From the NCBI GenBank assembly GCA_038238245.1, contig JBBRXX010000025.1:6442-70441 (forward strand): a stretch of DNA of 64,000 nucleotides, in the 5' to 3' direction. Source of the stretch: DASQHW01 sp038238245 (GTDB lineage Bacteria; Actinomycetota; Acidimicrobiia; IMCC26256; PALSA-610). The position numbers were made by a program, and so were the translations under genes. Each line of letters opens with the position of its first letter. Positions within the stretch are counted from its first letter, which is position 1. Under the pieces are notes generated by a model, which worked only from the letters and a program-made list of their open reading frames with translations, was not told where the DNA came from and did not search any database. This document shows positions 41,559 through 49,658 of the stretch, in pieces.

Positions 41559-42350
41559 ATGCTGCTGGACGGAAAAGTCGTGATCGTCTCCGGCGTGGGG
41601 CCCGGTCTCGGGCAAGCCAACGCCCGGGCGCTCGCCCGCGAGGGCGCCATGGTCGTGCTCGCCGCCCGCAACGCCGACTATCTGGAGCAGGTGCGGGCGG
41701 AGATCGAGACGGCGGGCGGCAAGGCGTTGGTCGTGCCGACCAACCTCGTGGTCCCCGAACAGGTGCAGGGCCTCGTCGATCGCACGATCGACGCCTACGG
41801 CCGCATTGACGGACTCGTCAACAACGCGTTCCGCATGGATGCCTTCCAGCCGTTCGACCAGGTCGACCTCGCGAAGTGGCGCAAGATCTTCGACGTCAAC
41901 GTGTGGGGATCGCTTGCGGTGACGCAGGCATGTGTGCCGCACCTGAAGAAGGCCGCGGCCGACGAAGGTGACGCGTCGATCGTGTTCATCATCTCGATGA
42001 GCATGCGCAAGATCCGGCCACTCGAAGGCGGGTACTCGTCCTCGAAGGCCGCGTTGCAGACGGCGGCCAAGACGATGGCGCTGGAGCTGGGACCGACCGG
42101 CGTGCGCGTCAACTGCATCGCACCCGGATTCATCGGCGGTCCGAACGTCGAGGTCTACCTCGGCTGGGAATCGGAAGCGCGCGGCATCTCGCGTGACGAC
42201 GTGCGCCGCGAGATCGAGAACAACATTCCGCTCGGGCGGATCCCACCGCAGGACGAGATCGCGAACTCGGTCGTCTTCTTCATCTCGCCGTGGTCTCGGG
42301 TCATCACCGGCCAGACGCTCGACGTCAACGGCGGCGAGTTCTTCGGGTGA
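41559..42350 (+). CDS. Short-chain dehydrogenase/reductase
   Basis: 263 residues from ATG 41559, which has GGCGGAGG a few bases upstream. VVIVSGVGPGLGQANARALA is a somewhat atypical cofactor motif, and MSMRKIRPLEGGYSSSKAAL carries the catalytic Tyr and Lys. ITGQTLDVNGGEFF is the usual end. An ORF extension upstream exists but is not needed. The stop overlaps the next SDR start (GTGA). Confidence 0.86.
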   Translation: MLLDGKVVIVSGVGPGLGQANARALAREGAMVVLAARNADYLEQVRAEIETAGGKALVVPTNLVVPEQVQGLVDRTIDAYGRIDGLVNNAFRMDAFQPFDQVDLAKWRKIFDVNVWGSLAVTQACVPHLKKAAADEGDASIVFIISMSMRKIRPLEGGYSSSKAALQTAAKTMALELGPTGVRVNCIAPGFIGGPNVEVYLGWESEARGISRDDVRREIENNIPLGRIPPQDEIANSVVFFISPWSRVITGQTLDVNGGEFFG

Positions 42351-43105
42351 GCCGGGTCGCGGCGATCACTGGCGCGTCGGCGGGGATCGGCCGGGCGACG
42401 GCGATCGCGTTCGGGGAGCTCGGCTGGACGGTGGCCGTCGGTGCGCGCCGTATCCAGCAGCTCGAGGAGACGGCGAAGCTCGTTGACGATGCCGGCGGGC
42501 GCGCCCTCGTGCACCCGCTCGACGTGACCGATCCCGTGTCCGTCGACGCATTCTGTGCATTCGTGACCCGCGCCGCCGGTCCGATCGAGGTCCTCGTCAA
42601 CAACGCGGGAACGGCGCTTCCCGGCGACGTGCACGAGATGAGCGATCACGACCTGCGTCGGATCGTCGAGACGAATCTCCTGGGGCCGGTCATCCTGAGC
42701 AGTCGCGTCGTGCGCGCGCTGCGCGCCACCGGCGCGAGCAGCGGCGACATCGTGTTCATCTCGTCGGACGCGACCGTGCATCCCCGCCCGGCGATGGCGC
42801 CCTACGTCGCGACCAAGGCCGGCCTCGAAGCGTTCGCGGCCACCCTCGCGCTCGATCTGGAGGGCAGCGGCCTGCGCGCGTCGATCGTGCGGGTGGGCCC
42901 GACGCAAGGAACCAGCTTCGCCGACGGCTGGGACCCTCGCATCTTCGACGACCTGTTCCCGCGCTGGCAGCGATTCGGCCTGCAACGCCACTTCCACACG
43001 ATGCAGCCCGAAGATGTCGCACGTGCGGTCGTGCAGGTCGTCACGACGCCGTCGCACATGTGGGTACCGATCGTCGAGGTCCAACCCAATCCCCCGCTCG
43101 ACTGA
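42347..43105 (+). CDS. Short-chain dehydrogenase/reductase
   Basis: 252 residues. AAITGASAGIGRATAIAFGE, VNNAGTAL and FISSDATVHPRPAMAPYVATK form the cofactor and Ser-Tyr-Lys sites. The C-terminal MWVPIVEVQPNPP differs from FabG-like SDRs and suggests a subgroup with broader alcohol substrates. GTG start overlaps the previous SDR stop, so the two form a coupled pair. Substrate unknown. Confidence 0.86.
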   Translation: MSRVAAITGASAGIGRATAIAFGELGWTVAVGARRIQQLEETAKLVDDAGGRALVHPLDVTDPVSVDAFCAFVTRAAGPIEVLVNNAGTALPGDVHEMSDHDLRRIVETNLLGPVILSSRVVRALRATGASSGDIVFISSDATVHPRPAMAPYVATKAGLEAFAATLALDLEGSGLRASIVRVGPTQGTSFADGWDPRIFDDLFPRWQRFGLQRHFHTMQPEDVARAVVQVVTTPSHMWVPIVEVQPNPPLD

Positions 43106-43115
43106 CCCGCGGCTC

Positions 43116-44051
43116 CTACTTGATCGCGGTGGGGGCGACCGGGGCACCGACTGCGCCGGTGAGGGGCAGTGGCGTGGCGACGAGCAAGAAGTCGTATTGA
43201 CCGTCGTTCGCACAATCGGCGGCGAGGTCGTCGAGATGCCAGTTCTGACCCTGGACGAGGCCCATGTCGCGGAGCTGGATCATGTGCACCGGCATGAACA
43301 CCATCGGGTCCTCGCACGGATAGACCTCGAACGTGATCGTGTCGGTCGCGACGGCGGCGACGTCGTGGTCGCGGAGCCACATGATCGACTGCGTCGACAG
43401 CCCCGGCGCGGGCACGGAGTACCGCTGCTTCTCCCCCGCCCGCAGGAAATGCATGTGGCCCGTCCGCACGAGCACCGCGTCGCCGGACTCGACCGTCAGC
43501 CCGGCCGCGCTCGCAGCCTGCTCCAGATCGACACCGGTGATCGCATAGTTGTCGTCGAAGTGGTCGACCTCGTGGAGGCGGGCAATGTCCAACAGGACGC
43601 CTCTCGTCGCGACCGCGCCGAAGTGCTCGATCCCGAGTCGCGACGCCCCAGCTTCCGCGGTGACGACCGAGGGAGGCGTGTCGTTGTAGAGCGTGTCTTC
43701 GTACCCCACGTGCGCGAGCGAGTCCCAGTGCGTCGCTGCCTGCGAGCCCATTTGGAACGAGTCGTCGCTCGTCGTGAAGTCGCGCGCGTCGCCGGTGAAC
43801 GCGATGTTCACCGTGTGCGTGTGCAACGCGGCGTTCGTTCGGTGCGGCATGTAGGTGTTGTCCCACTGCGGGCCGGTCGCGTCGAACGGGATCGCAAGTG
43901 AGAACGACCGGCCCTGGCGCGCGGCGCGCACCCCCCTCAGCACCGCCTCCGGCGTGATGAGATTCAGGGTGCCACGCTGATCATCCTCGCCCCACCTGCC
44001 CCAGTTCGAGACGCGCGCAGCAAGATCTTTGAGCTCGGGCGTCAATGGCAT
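43116..44051 (-). CDS. Cyclase-family (kynurenine-formamidase-like) metal-dependent hydrolase
   Basis: 311 residues. The metal-binding segment GSQAATHWDSLAHVGY and later DAVLVRTGHMHFLRAGE, together with PGLSTQSIMWLRDHDVAAV, match the cyclase/formamidase family (Pfam Cyclase). Members hydrolyse amide or ring bonds, for example N-formylkynurenine or isatin. Reverse-strand TACTGT lies 6 nt before the ATG. The C-terminus LVATPLPLTGAVGAPVAPTAI fits the family end. Confidence 0.86.
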   Translation of the reverse strand: MPLTPELKDLAARVSNWGRWGEDDQRGTLNLITPEAVLRGVRAARQGRSFSLAIPFDATGPQWDNTYMPHRTNAALHTHTVNIAFTGDARDFTTSDDSFQMGSQAATHWDSLAHVGYEDTLYNDTPPSVVTAEAGASRLGIEHFGAVATRGVLLDIARLHEVDHFDDNYAITGVDLEQAASAAGLTVESGDAVLVRTGHMHFLRAGEKQRYSVPAPGLSTQSIMWLRDHDVAAVATDTITFEVYPCEDPMVFMPVHMIQLRDMGLVQGQNWHLDDLAADCANDGQYDFLLVATPLPLTGAVGAPVAPTAIK

Positions 44052-44057
44052 GGGGCG

Positions 44058-44080
44058 ACAGTAGCTGGGGGCGATAGATT
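44058..44080. promoter_or_regulatory. Divergent leaderless -10 boxes of cyclase and zinc-ribbon genes
   Basis: Reverse-strand TACTGT (44063-44058) is 6 nt from the cyclase ATG at 44051, and forward-strand TAGATT (44075-44080) is 6 nt from the GTG at 44087. Only 35 bp separate the two start codons. Confidence 0.5.
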
Positions 44081-44086
44081 TTCGCC

Positions 44087-44254
44087 GTGGCCGTGGCGGA
44101 ACGCATCGACTGCATGGAATGTGGCGGCGACGCTTACCTCGCGCAGCCTCTCGGACCCGAAGACGTCGTCGAGGCGGGCGACGTGTTGGTCTACCTGTGC
44201 GGCGCCTGCGCGCAACGCTGGGACGTCGTCGTCGACGAAGCCGACACGGACTGA
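44087..44254 (+). CDS. Small zinc-ribbon-like protein, 55 aa
   Basis: The GTG-initiated frame encodes AERIDCMECGGDAYLAQPL then an acidic linker, VYLCGACAQRWDVVVDE and a stop. CxxC plus CxxC spaced about 30 residues apart is a compact zinc-ribbon signature. TAGATT 6 nt before the GTG makes a leaderless promoter. Codon use follows its neighbours. Such small ribbons may bind nucleic acid or proteins; the role is unknown. Confidence 0.7.
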   Translation: MAVAERIDCMECGGDAYLAQPLGPEDVVEAGDVLVYLCGACAQRWDVVVDEADTD

Positions 44255-44292
44255 GCGTCAGGGTCAGGACGCGAGCGTCAGGGTCAGGACGC
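44253..44292 (+). repeat. Perfect 20-bp tandem duplication
   Basis: GAGCGTCAGGGTCAGGACGC is present twice without gap (44253-44272 and 44273-44292) and begins a third time as GAGCGTC. It spans the end of the zinc-ribbon gene and the stop codon of the convergent small gene, so the reverse strand has a second TGA-rich copy just after its stop. Confidence 0.9.
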
Positions 44293-44511
44293 GAGCGTCG
44301 CGACCTCGGACGCGACGACGGCCGGATCCATCTTGCGCACCTCGATGATGCGACCGGTGCGGAACGAGGCCACGCGCAGCGTGAACGCCGACGCGAGCCG
44401 TCCGCCGCCGTTGCGGTCGAAGAACGTCGTCAGCGGACCTTCCTGCTCGTACGCGTCGGCGCCGTGCACCAATGTCGTCGTCTCGTCCTCGAACCGAACA
44501 AGGAAGCTCAT
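44284..44511 (-). CDS. Small conserved-looking hypothetical protein, 75 aa
   Basis: Begins MSFLVRFEDETTTLVHGADA and contains GGGRLASAFTLRVASFRTGR. It seems a small mixed alpha/beta protein without cysteine or signal peptide. Reverse-strand TAACAT lies 7 nt before the ATG, a leaderless-type promoter. Its 3' end lies in the tandem duplication. Function unknown. Confidence 0.65.
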   Translation of the reverse strand: MSFLVRFEDETTTLVHGADAYEQEGPLTTFFDRNGGGRLASAFTLRVASFRTGRIIEVRKMDPAVVASEVATLAS

Positions 44512-44518
44512 GCGCGCG

Positions 44519-44524
44519 ATGTTA
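44519..44524 (-). promoter_or_regulatory. Leaderless-type -10 box
   Basis: Reverse-strand TAACAT lies 7 nt before the ATG at 44511. Confidence 0.4.
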
Positions 44525-44553
44525 CGACGCGCGTCCTGTGGATCGATAGAGGA

Positions 44554-45579
44554 TCAACTTGTGGATGACGGTGTGGATACCGGGAACCGGATGTACTCGC
44601 CGATGAGCAGTTGACCGAGTGCACCGTCGCGCGTCACGTCGCGTTGCACGAGACCACGCTCGCAAAGATCATCGACGAGCCGGTCGAGGATGACGTCCGC
44701 GGTGAGGTCGTCGAGATGTGCCCGCCACGTGTCGCGTTCGTGCTCGTCGCGGAAGCAGTACGCCTTCCATGACACCGAGAACCGCAGCACTTCCCACGGA
44801 TAGGTCGTGAGCACGCTGCCGTCGATCGCGCGCAAGGACCACTTCCGCGCACCGTCGAAATCCAACGTGGTACCGGGCCGGATCGGGGGAAGGTCCGCCA
44901 CCGCCACTTCGGCCACGCGGTCGACGCCGTGGAACACGCTGTCGGTGTCCAGGACCATCGCGGTGTTGAAGCGCACACGATGGCGTTGCACCTGATCTAG
45001 CGCGCCGGCCGGCCAGTACGCGAGCTCGCCTCCGTCGCAGTCGTGAAACCACGAGATCGCGGTCGCGATCGGCATTCGGTACTCCTCGAACAGCCCCGAG
45101 TGGTGCATCACCACGAGCAGCCACTGCGGCAGGAGCTTGCGGTTGGCGCCGCGGAACTCGGGGACGTCGGTGTGTACCGCGAGCTCCTGGCCCGGCACCA
45201 TGAGGTTCGCGTACGCAATCGCGGGCTCGATCACCGCCCGTTCATGGATGGTACGGGCCGCGTCCACGAACGACTCTTGGTACAGGAACGGTGCAATGCC
45301 GGCGATGCGCTCGTCGTGCCCGTACGCGTACTCCTCGCGGAAGTAGCTCGTGCGTACGGCGAGCGCGGCGGGCGGTTCGGAGACGCGCGCCAGGCCACGG
45401 GTCTTGAGGAAGTTCGTGAGCGCGTCGTGGCGCTGCGCGAGCCCGCGCCCGACGTCGGCGTCATGTTGCTCGTGCTCGGCGTACATGCGGTAGCGGCCGA
45501 AGCGCTCGCAGAGGTCCACCATCGAGTCCGCAGTCGCGGCATCGAAGCAGGGATCGAGCACGATGACACGGGCGGTCAT
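44554..45579 (-). CDS. 2-oxoglutarate/Fe(II) oxygenase-like protein
   Basis: 341 residues. LAVHTDVPEFRGANRKLLPQ provides a HxD iron dyad and SVFHGVDRVAEVAV a distal histidine, with R at about GTTLDFDGARKW, the jelly-roll pattern of 2OG-Fe(II) oxygenases. The C-terminal part adds a helical region (DLTADVILDRLVDDLCERGL) probably for substrate binding. Related proteins hydroxylate amino acids or small molecules. TAAGTT 6 nt before the ATG on the reverse strand supports the start. Substrate is unknown. Confidence 0.7.
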   Translation of the reverse strand: MTARVIVLDPCFDAATADSMVDLCERFGRYRMYAEHEQHDADVGRGLAQRHDALTNFLKTRGLARVSEPPAALAVRTSYFREEYAYGHDERIAGIAPFLYQESFVDAARTIHERAVIEPAIAYANLMVPGQELAVHTDVPEFRGANRKLLPQWLLVVMHHSGLFEEYRMPIATAISWFHDCDGGELAYWPAGALDQVQRHRVRFNTAMVLDTDSVFHGVDRVAEVAVADLPPIRPGTTLDFDGARKWSLRAIDGSVLTTYPWEVLRFSVSWKAYCFRDEHERDTWRAHLDDLTADVILDRLVDDLCERGLVQRDVTRDGALGQLLIGEYIRFPVSTPSSTS

Positions 45580-45585
45580 GACGAG

Positions 45586-45591
45586 AACTTA
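45586..45591 (-). promoter_or_regulatory. Leaderless-type -10 box of the oxygenase-like gene
   Basis: Reverse-strand TAAGTT followed by 6 nt and the ATG at 45579. Confidence 0.4.
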
Positions 45592-45644
45592 CTCCTGGCG
45601 GCGAGGAGACGACGGCGTGCACGCCGGGCGCACGGACGTCGCCG

Positions 45645-45869
45645 CTATCTCGCGCGCCGCCGGCGTCTCCGCTCCTCGAGCATCATCTCGCCGAAGCGCT
45701 CCCATTGCACGTGGATCGCATTGGGGCTGTGGCCCGGCACCCATGCCACCGAACCTCGGCTGACGAGCAGCTCGCCGAGCTTCTCGCCGTCGCTCCGCAC
45801 GACGAAGCGCACGTCGCTGTTGAGGACGATCTTCGGAGGAATCGCCATGTCGATGTCGTGTCGTGGCAT
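45645..45869 (-). CDS. Small hypothetical protein with basic C-terminus, 74 aa
   Basis: The protein starts MPRHDIDMAIPPKIVLNSDV and ends in a run of about eight arginines. The central part KLGELLVSRGSVAWVPGHSP suggests a small beta-sheet. TACGGT lies 6 nt before the ATG on the reverse strand, and the promoter is back to back with that of the DUF2505 gene. The arginine tail could bind nucleic acid. I do not know a family. Confidence 0.6.
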   Translation of the reverse strand: MPRHDIDMAIPPKIVLNSDVRFVVRSDGEKLGELLVSRGSVAWVPGHSPNAIHVQWERFGEMMLEERRRRRRAR

Positions 45870-45875
45870 GGACCG

Positions 45876-45893
45876 ACCGTACAGCGACAAACT
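45876..45893. promoter_or_regulatory. Back-to-back leaderless -10 boxes
   Basis: Reverse-strand TACGGT (45881-45876) precedes the ATG at 45869 by 6 nt, and forward-strand CAAACT (45888-45893) precedes the ATG at 45900 by 6 nt. The start codons are only 30 bp apart. Confidence 0.45.
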
Positions 45894-45899
45894 GTCGGC

Positions 45900-46394
45900 A
45901 TGCGGTTCTCGGCAGATCACCTGCTTCCCGGCCCACCGACGGACGTCATCGCGGTGTGGCTCGATCCGAAGTTCCACGAGACGCTCGACCTTCCCGACCT
46001 CAGCCGGCCCGAGGTCGTCGAGGCATCCACGACCGGCACGACGTCGGTCGTACGGCTTCGGTACGAGTTCACCGGCCACCTCGATCCGGTGGTGCGCAAG
46101 TTGCTCGGCAACCGGAAGCTCACCTGGATCCAGGACCTTCAATTCGACCGGGCGATGATGCGCGGGCGTCTGACGTTTGCCGCCGAAGCCGACGCGAAGC
46201 GCTTGCACGGCGACGCCGACGTGACGCTCGAGTCGACCGGCGACAACGCGACGCGCCGGCACATCGCCGGCGAGCTCCACGTTCGCATACCGGTGATCGG
46301 CGGAAGCGGCGAGAAACGCATCGTGCCCGGCCTGGTCACACGCCTCGACGTCGAAGCGGTCGCGCTCGCCGAGGCGCTCAAAGCCCGGGAATGA
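45900..46394 (+). CDS. DUF2505-family protein
   Basis: 164 residues. MRFSADHLLPGPPTDVIAVW, VRLRYEFTGHLDPVVRKLLG and RHIAGELHVRIPVIGGSGEK follow the pattern of DUF2505, a START/SRPBCC-like fold in actinobacteria with unknown ligand. It has no signal peptide. The last 17 nt overlap the convergent SDR gene. Confidence 0.82.
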   Translation: MRFSADHLLPGPPTDVIAVWLDPKFHETLDLPDLSRPEVVEASTTGTTSVVRLRYEFTGHLDPVVRKLLGNRKLTWIQDLQFDRAMMRGRLTFAAEADAKRLHGDADVTLESTGDNATRRHIAGELHVRIPVIGGSGEKRIVPGLVTRLDVEAVALAEALKARE

Positions 46395-47163
46395 ACCTCG
46401 CGAGCTCGGGATAGCCCTTGTTCGCCTCGGCGCCGTCCACGTAGATCGTGGTGCCGCTGACCCACGACGCTTCGTCGCTCGCGAGAAAGACCGCCGCGTC
46501 CGCGATGTCACCCGGCACACCCGCGCGACCGAGCGGAATGGATTCGACGTAGGCCTCTTGCACGGCGGGAATCGCGCGCGCGTACTCGGTCATCGGGGTT
46601 TCGATGAAGCCGGGCCCGATCCCCACCACCCGGATGCCGGTCGATCCCAGTTCCATCGCGGCGCATCTCGTCAGCATCGCGACTCCCGCCTTGGCCGCGC
46701 AGTACGCCGACATGCCTTCGGCGGGGACGATCGCGTTGATCGAGGCGATGTTGATGATCACACCCGGTGTCCGCGAGGCAACCATCGCTGCGGACTCGGC
46801 GCGCACGGAAAGGAAGACGCCGCGCAGGCAGACGTTCATCACGGCATCCCACTGTTCGACGGGATGGCTGTGCACGGGCGAGTACCAACCGATGCCCGCC
46901 GCATTGAGCGCGATGTCAAGTCGCCCGAACTCTTCTGTCGCGCGCCGCACCATGCGCTCGACCGACTCGGGCTCGGTGACATCGACGAGCTCGGTGACGC
47001 ATGCATCGCCGAGCTCGTCGGAGATGCGGCCGAGCGCTTCCCCGTTGAGGTCCCCGAGCACGACGCGCGCCCCTTCGGCGACGAACCGGCGCGCGCACTC
47101 GGCACCGATTCCCGACGCTCCGCCGGTGACCACACCGACCCGGTCTCGCAGTCTCTCGCCCAT
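46378..47163 (-). CDS. Short-chain dehydrogenase/reductase
   Basis: 261 residues. VGVVTGGASGIGAECARRFV, the acidic turn VLGDLNGEAL indicating NAD(H), LNAAGIGW and NIASINAIVPAEGMSAYCAAK give the SDR fold and catalytic residues. SGTTIYVDGAEANKGYPELA closes the protein. Overlaps the convergent DUF2505 gene by 17 nt. Substrate unknown. Confidence 0.87.
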   Translation of the reverse strand: MGERLRDRVGVVTGGASGIGAECARRFVAEGARVVLGDLNGEALGRISDELGDACVTELVDVTEPESVERMVRRATEEFGRLDIALNAAGIGWYSPVHSHPVEQWDAVMNVCLRGVFLSVRAESAAMVASRTPGVIINIASINAIVPAEGMSAYCAAKAGVAMLTRCAAMELGSTGIRVVGIGPGFIETPMTEYARAIPAVQEAYVESIPLGRAGVPGDIADAAVFLASDEASWVSGTTIYVDGAEANKGYPELARFIPGL

Positions 47164-47193
47164 CCGTCCCCCTCAGACAACATGCGTGGCGCA

Positions 47194-47210
47194 AGGTTCC
47201 GACAGAACCT
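47194..47210 (-). terminator. Short hairpin downstream of the CAP-domain gene
   Basis: AGGTTC and GAACCT pair around a five-base loop (CGACA), 40-56 nt past the CAP gene stop on the minus strand and just upstream of the SDR gene. No T tract follows. A weak terminator is plausible. Confidence 0.35.
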
Positions 47211-47249
47211 CGTGCCGCGCAAGTTGCGCTGCTCAGGAGGAGGACACCG

Positions 47250-47759
47250 CTATCCCGCCATGAATTCCTCGGTGACGTACATGTTGTTGCCGACGTAGGC
47301 GACGCCGACACCCACGTAGTTGATCTGGCTGTTCAACATGTTCTCCGCGTGCGGCGGCGAGTGCTCGAACGCACCTTCCATGCCGGAGACGTTCGACTTC
47401 GGGCTCACCATTCCGACGTTCTCACCGAGCAGCGACCAGCTCACGTTGATGCCGTCACTCAGGTGCGAGTGACAGATGTTCGCAACGCCGCCACCGCCGA
47501 GTCCGCACCCACCATTCGCCATGTACTGCGACCAGAAACGGGACTTGTCGACCAGCGTCGGGTGCACCGCGAGCGGAGGCAATCCGTGCGAACCTCGGAA
47601 ATTGTTGATGCCTGCAACCAGTGCGCTCTCGGCGCCATTGGATGGCGTCGCAGAAGCGGCCATCACCCGGGCCTGAATTTGTGCACATCCCGAGAAGGAC
47701 GCCGCAATACCGATGATTGCCGGGATGGCCAAGAACTTCGGGAACCGTGTTGCACGCAA
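47250..47759 (-). CDS. CAP/SCP-domain (YkwD-like) secreted lipoprotein
   Basis: 169 residues from a TTG start with AGGGAGAAG ribosome-binding site. A signal peptide ends in FSGC (Cys25). The CAP domain reads NNFRGSHGLPPLAVHPTLVD, HSHLSDGIN, LGENVGMV and HSPPHAENMLNSQINYVGVG, matching the conserved helix-strand core of bacterial SCP-like extracellular proteins. Function of these is mostly unknown; sporulation, cell-wall or lipid binding have been suggested. The upstream 600 bp have no gene. Confidence 0.85.
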   Translation of the reverse strand: MRATRFPKFLAIPAIIGIAASFSGCAQIQARVMAASATPSNGAESALVAGINNFRGSHGLPPLAVHPTLVDKSRFWSQYMANGGCGLGGGGVANICHSHLSDGINVSWSLLGENVGMVSPKSNVSGMEGAFEHSPPHAENMLNSQINYVGVGVAYVGNNMYVTEEFMAG

Positions 47760-48357
47760 GTTGAGCTTCTCCCTGATCGCGTCGGCGAGTTACGCACTCG
47801 TGTTCGTGATCGAGAGCACGACGCGCCGCGGTCCTTGCCGCGACGTCCTCACGCTCACGATGCCCGCCCGGGTATCGGGTATGGCGTCACACGCGGTCGG
47901 AGACTGCGAAACGGATCCTTGGTCCGCACGACCCCCGCAACGTCACGCGCTACGTACCTACTGCGTACGCGCACCCTAACAACTTCTCGCCGCGCCACGG
48001 AACATCGCGCCAAACGTTCGTAAGTCATTCATCGACGAGCGCTGTGTACACCGTGCGACGCGCGTACGTGAACTCGCGAACCGCACCGAAGGCAGCTTTC
48101 GAGATATTGCGCAATCCCACGCACCGTAGGGTCGATACGTGCCGCGAGAGGGCCAAGCGCGACGCGAGCGAACGCGTAGAGCGTTGCTGCGCGACGCGCA
48201 CTCAGCAATGCTTTGCAATGGCGTCCATGGGCGTCGCGGAACAACTGTCGCAAGTGCGCACGTGTGCGCGGAAATGTGCCCACGTCGTGCAGATAGTCGC
48301 TTCCCCACGAGAATGTCACATGAATGCGCGGATACGGCGCTCGTGCGTATCGCGCGG
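47760..48357. other. Gene-free stretch of about 600 bp
   Basis: No open frame here has the codon use or composition of its neighbours; longer frames on either strand give arginine/serine/cysteine-rich translations and no recognisable motif. The stretch looks less GC-rich than the rest. It contains AGCGTTGCTG pairing (9 of 10) with CAGCAATGCT at 48180-48213 around a GC-rich loop. It must hold the CAP gene promoter (minus strand). It may carry an untranslated RNA, but I see no known RNA family. Confidence 0.5.
48180..48213. repeat. Inverted repeat in the gene-free stretch
   Basis: AGCGTTGCTG and CAGCAATGCT form a stem with one mismatch around a 14-nt loop that itself contains CGCG-ACG-CG. It could be a terminator for the small upstream region or part of an RNA; nothing more can be said. 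Confidence 0.4.
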
Positions 48358-49011
48358 CTATTCGCCGGCGCGGGTGAGCAGCGCGATAACTGCGTCGTCG
48401 GTCGTCGGCGAGAAGTCACGGTAGAACTCGCCGATCGCGAAGAAGGGGTCCGGCGCGTCCACTACGACGACGTCGTCCGCGGCCGGGCGCATGGCGCGGA
48501 TCGTGCTTGGTGGCGCCACCGGCGCCGCGAGCACGACGCGCACCGCACCCTGCGCCCGCGCGACCTCGCATGCGGCACGAGCCGTCGCACCGGTCGCGAT
48601 GCCGTCGTCGACGACGAGCGCAGTCCGTCCGGCCAGCGAGACGTGGGCGCGCACACCGTGCAGCTGGTCGGCCCGGCGCTCGAGCTCGATCCGCTCTCGC
48701 GCCTCGACCGCGGCGAGCTGGTCGCTCGTCACCCGCGCCGCGTCAACCACCTGTTGGTTGACGATGCGGGTGCCGTGCTCGCCAATGGCACCCATCGCGA
48801 GCTCGGGTTGTCCGGGGACACCGAGCTTCCGTACGAGAATGACGTCCAACGACGCGCCGAGGACCGTCGCCACCTCGTACGCGACCGGAACACCGCCGCG
48901 CGGCAGGCCGCGTACGACGAGCTCTCCCGGCCCGGCGGACGCGATCTCCGGCTTTGCGAGCAACCGCGCCGCGAGCTGCCGCCCCGCATCGACGCGATCC
49001 CGGAACGTCAC
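48358..49011 (-). CDS. Phosphoribosyltransferase-domain protein
   Basis: 217 residues. LVVRGLPRGGVPVAYEVATV and the PRPP-binding motif TALVVDDGIATGATARAACE mark a type I phosphoribosyltransferase. Similar proteins with a regulatory-looking N-terminus are found in stress and dormancy clusters of actinobacteria, but the substrate base is unknown. GTG 49011 follows the stop of the upstream gene by 7 nt, so they are co-transcribed. Confidence 0.83.
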   Translation of the reverse strand: MTFRDRVDAGRQLAARLLAKPEIASAGPGELVVRGLPRGGVPVAYEVATVLGASLDVILVRKLGVPGQPELAMGAIGEHGTRIVNQQVVDAARVTSDQLAAVEARERIELERRADQLHGVRAHVSLAGRTALVVDDGIATGATARAACEVARAQGAVRVVLAAPVAPPSTIRAMRPAADDVVVVDAPDPFFAIGEFYRDFSPTTDDAVIALLTRAGE

Positions 49012-49018
49012 GCCGCCT

Positions 49019-49579
49019 TCAGGAGCGCACGACGTCCGCGGATTGCGGCTCGAACAGGCGGTGCAACAACAGCCGGTACCGCAGGAACGCCTGCCGGAGC
49101 TCCTCGGTGTCAGCTTCGCCGGCGCGGCCGCGCAACGTGGAGAGGTGGGCGCGGCGGAACTCGGGAACGAGCTCCGGATAGTCGACTGAGATGAGATCGA
49201 TCTGCTCGCCTGCATCGTCGCTCGGGTAGCCGCGTTCGGTGATCGCGTCGTGCACGAGTCGCGCGGCCTTGCTGATCGCACGGCGCGGATCGTCGACGAA
49301 GCTGATCTGCACCGCGAGCCATTCGCCGCGAATCGCGTCCTTCCGCGTCACATCGATCTCGTGCAGCTGCACCCTGTCGCGGCGGTCGAGCCGCCGTTGC
49401 AACTCGCGCACGGCAGCTCTCCGATCGCCGGTCGCATGAAGCGTGCGGTCGTACTCCGTACGGAAGTGTGCCTGGAGCGACCGGCGACGGCGCCTCTCGA
49501 CCAGGTGCCTGGCGAAGATCGCGATCGCGATCGACGCGAGTCCGGCGAGGATCACGACCACCCAGGCAGCGCTGCTCAT
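49019..49579 (-). CDS. N-terminally anchored hypothetical protein, 186 aa
   Basis: A single transmembrane segment (AAWVVVILAGLASIAIAIFA) is followed by a highly charged cytosolic region with RRRRRSLQ and LRELLQRRLDRR-like helices. No catalytic motif is seen. It precedes the phosphoribosyltransferase in the same direction. Function unknown; codon use is typical of the window. Confidence 0.65.
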   Translation of the reverse strand: MSSAAWVVVILAGLASIAIAIFARHLVERRRRRSLQAHFRTEYDRTLHATGDRRAAVRELQRRLDRRDRVQLHEIDVTRKDAIRGEWLAVQISFVDDPRRAISKAARLVHDAITERGYPSDDAGEQIDLISVDYPELVPEFRRAHLSTLRGRAGEADTEELRQAFLRYRLLLHRLFEPQSADVVRS

Positions 49580-49658
49580 TGCCCAACCCCCTTCGCGCGC
49601 CCTTCGCGCCGCTGCGCTGAATACCCGCCGGACCGGTCCGACACACGCCGCGATGCGG

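Noticed and set aside
44253..44292. Regulatory iteron array
   Set aside because: Just two contiguous copies at gene ends; recent slippage explains it better.
47760..47960. Cyclic-dinucleotide riboswitch upstream of the CAP-domain lipoprotein
   Set aside because: Checked the leader on the minus strand for GEMM- or ydaO-like conserved blocks and found none.
47976..48419. Minus-strand frame in the gene-free stretch
   Set aside because: Same reason, and it overlaps the phosphoribosyltransferase 3' end.
48044..48424. Plus-strand frame in the gene-free stretch
   Set aside because: Cys/Arg/Ser-rich translation without hydrophobic core, no family pattern, and no supported start.
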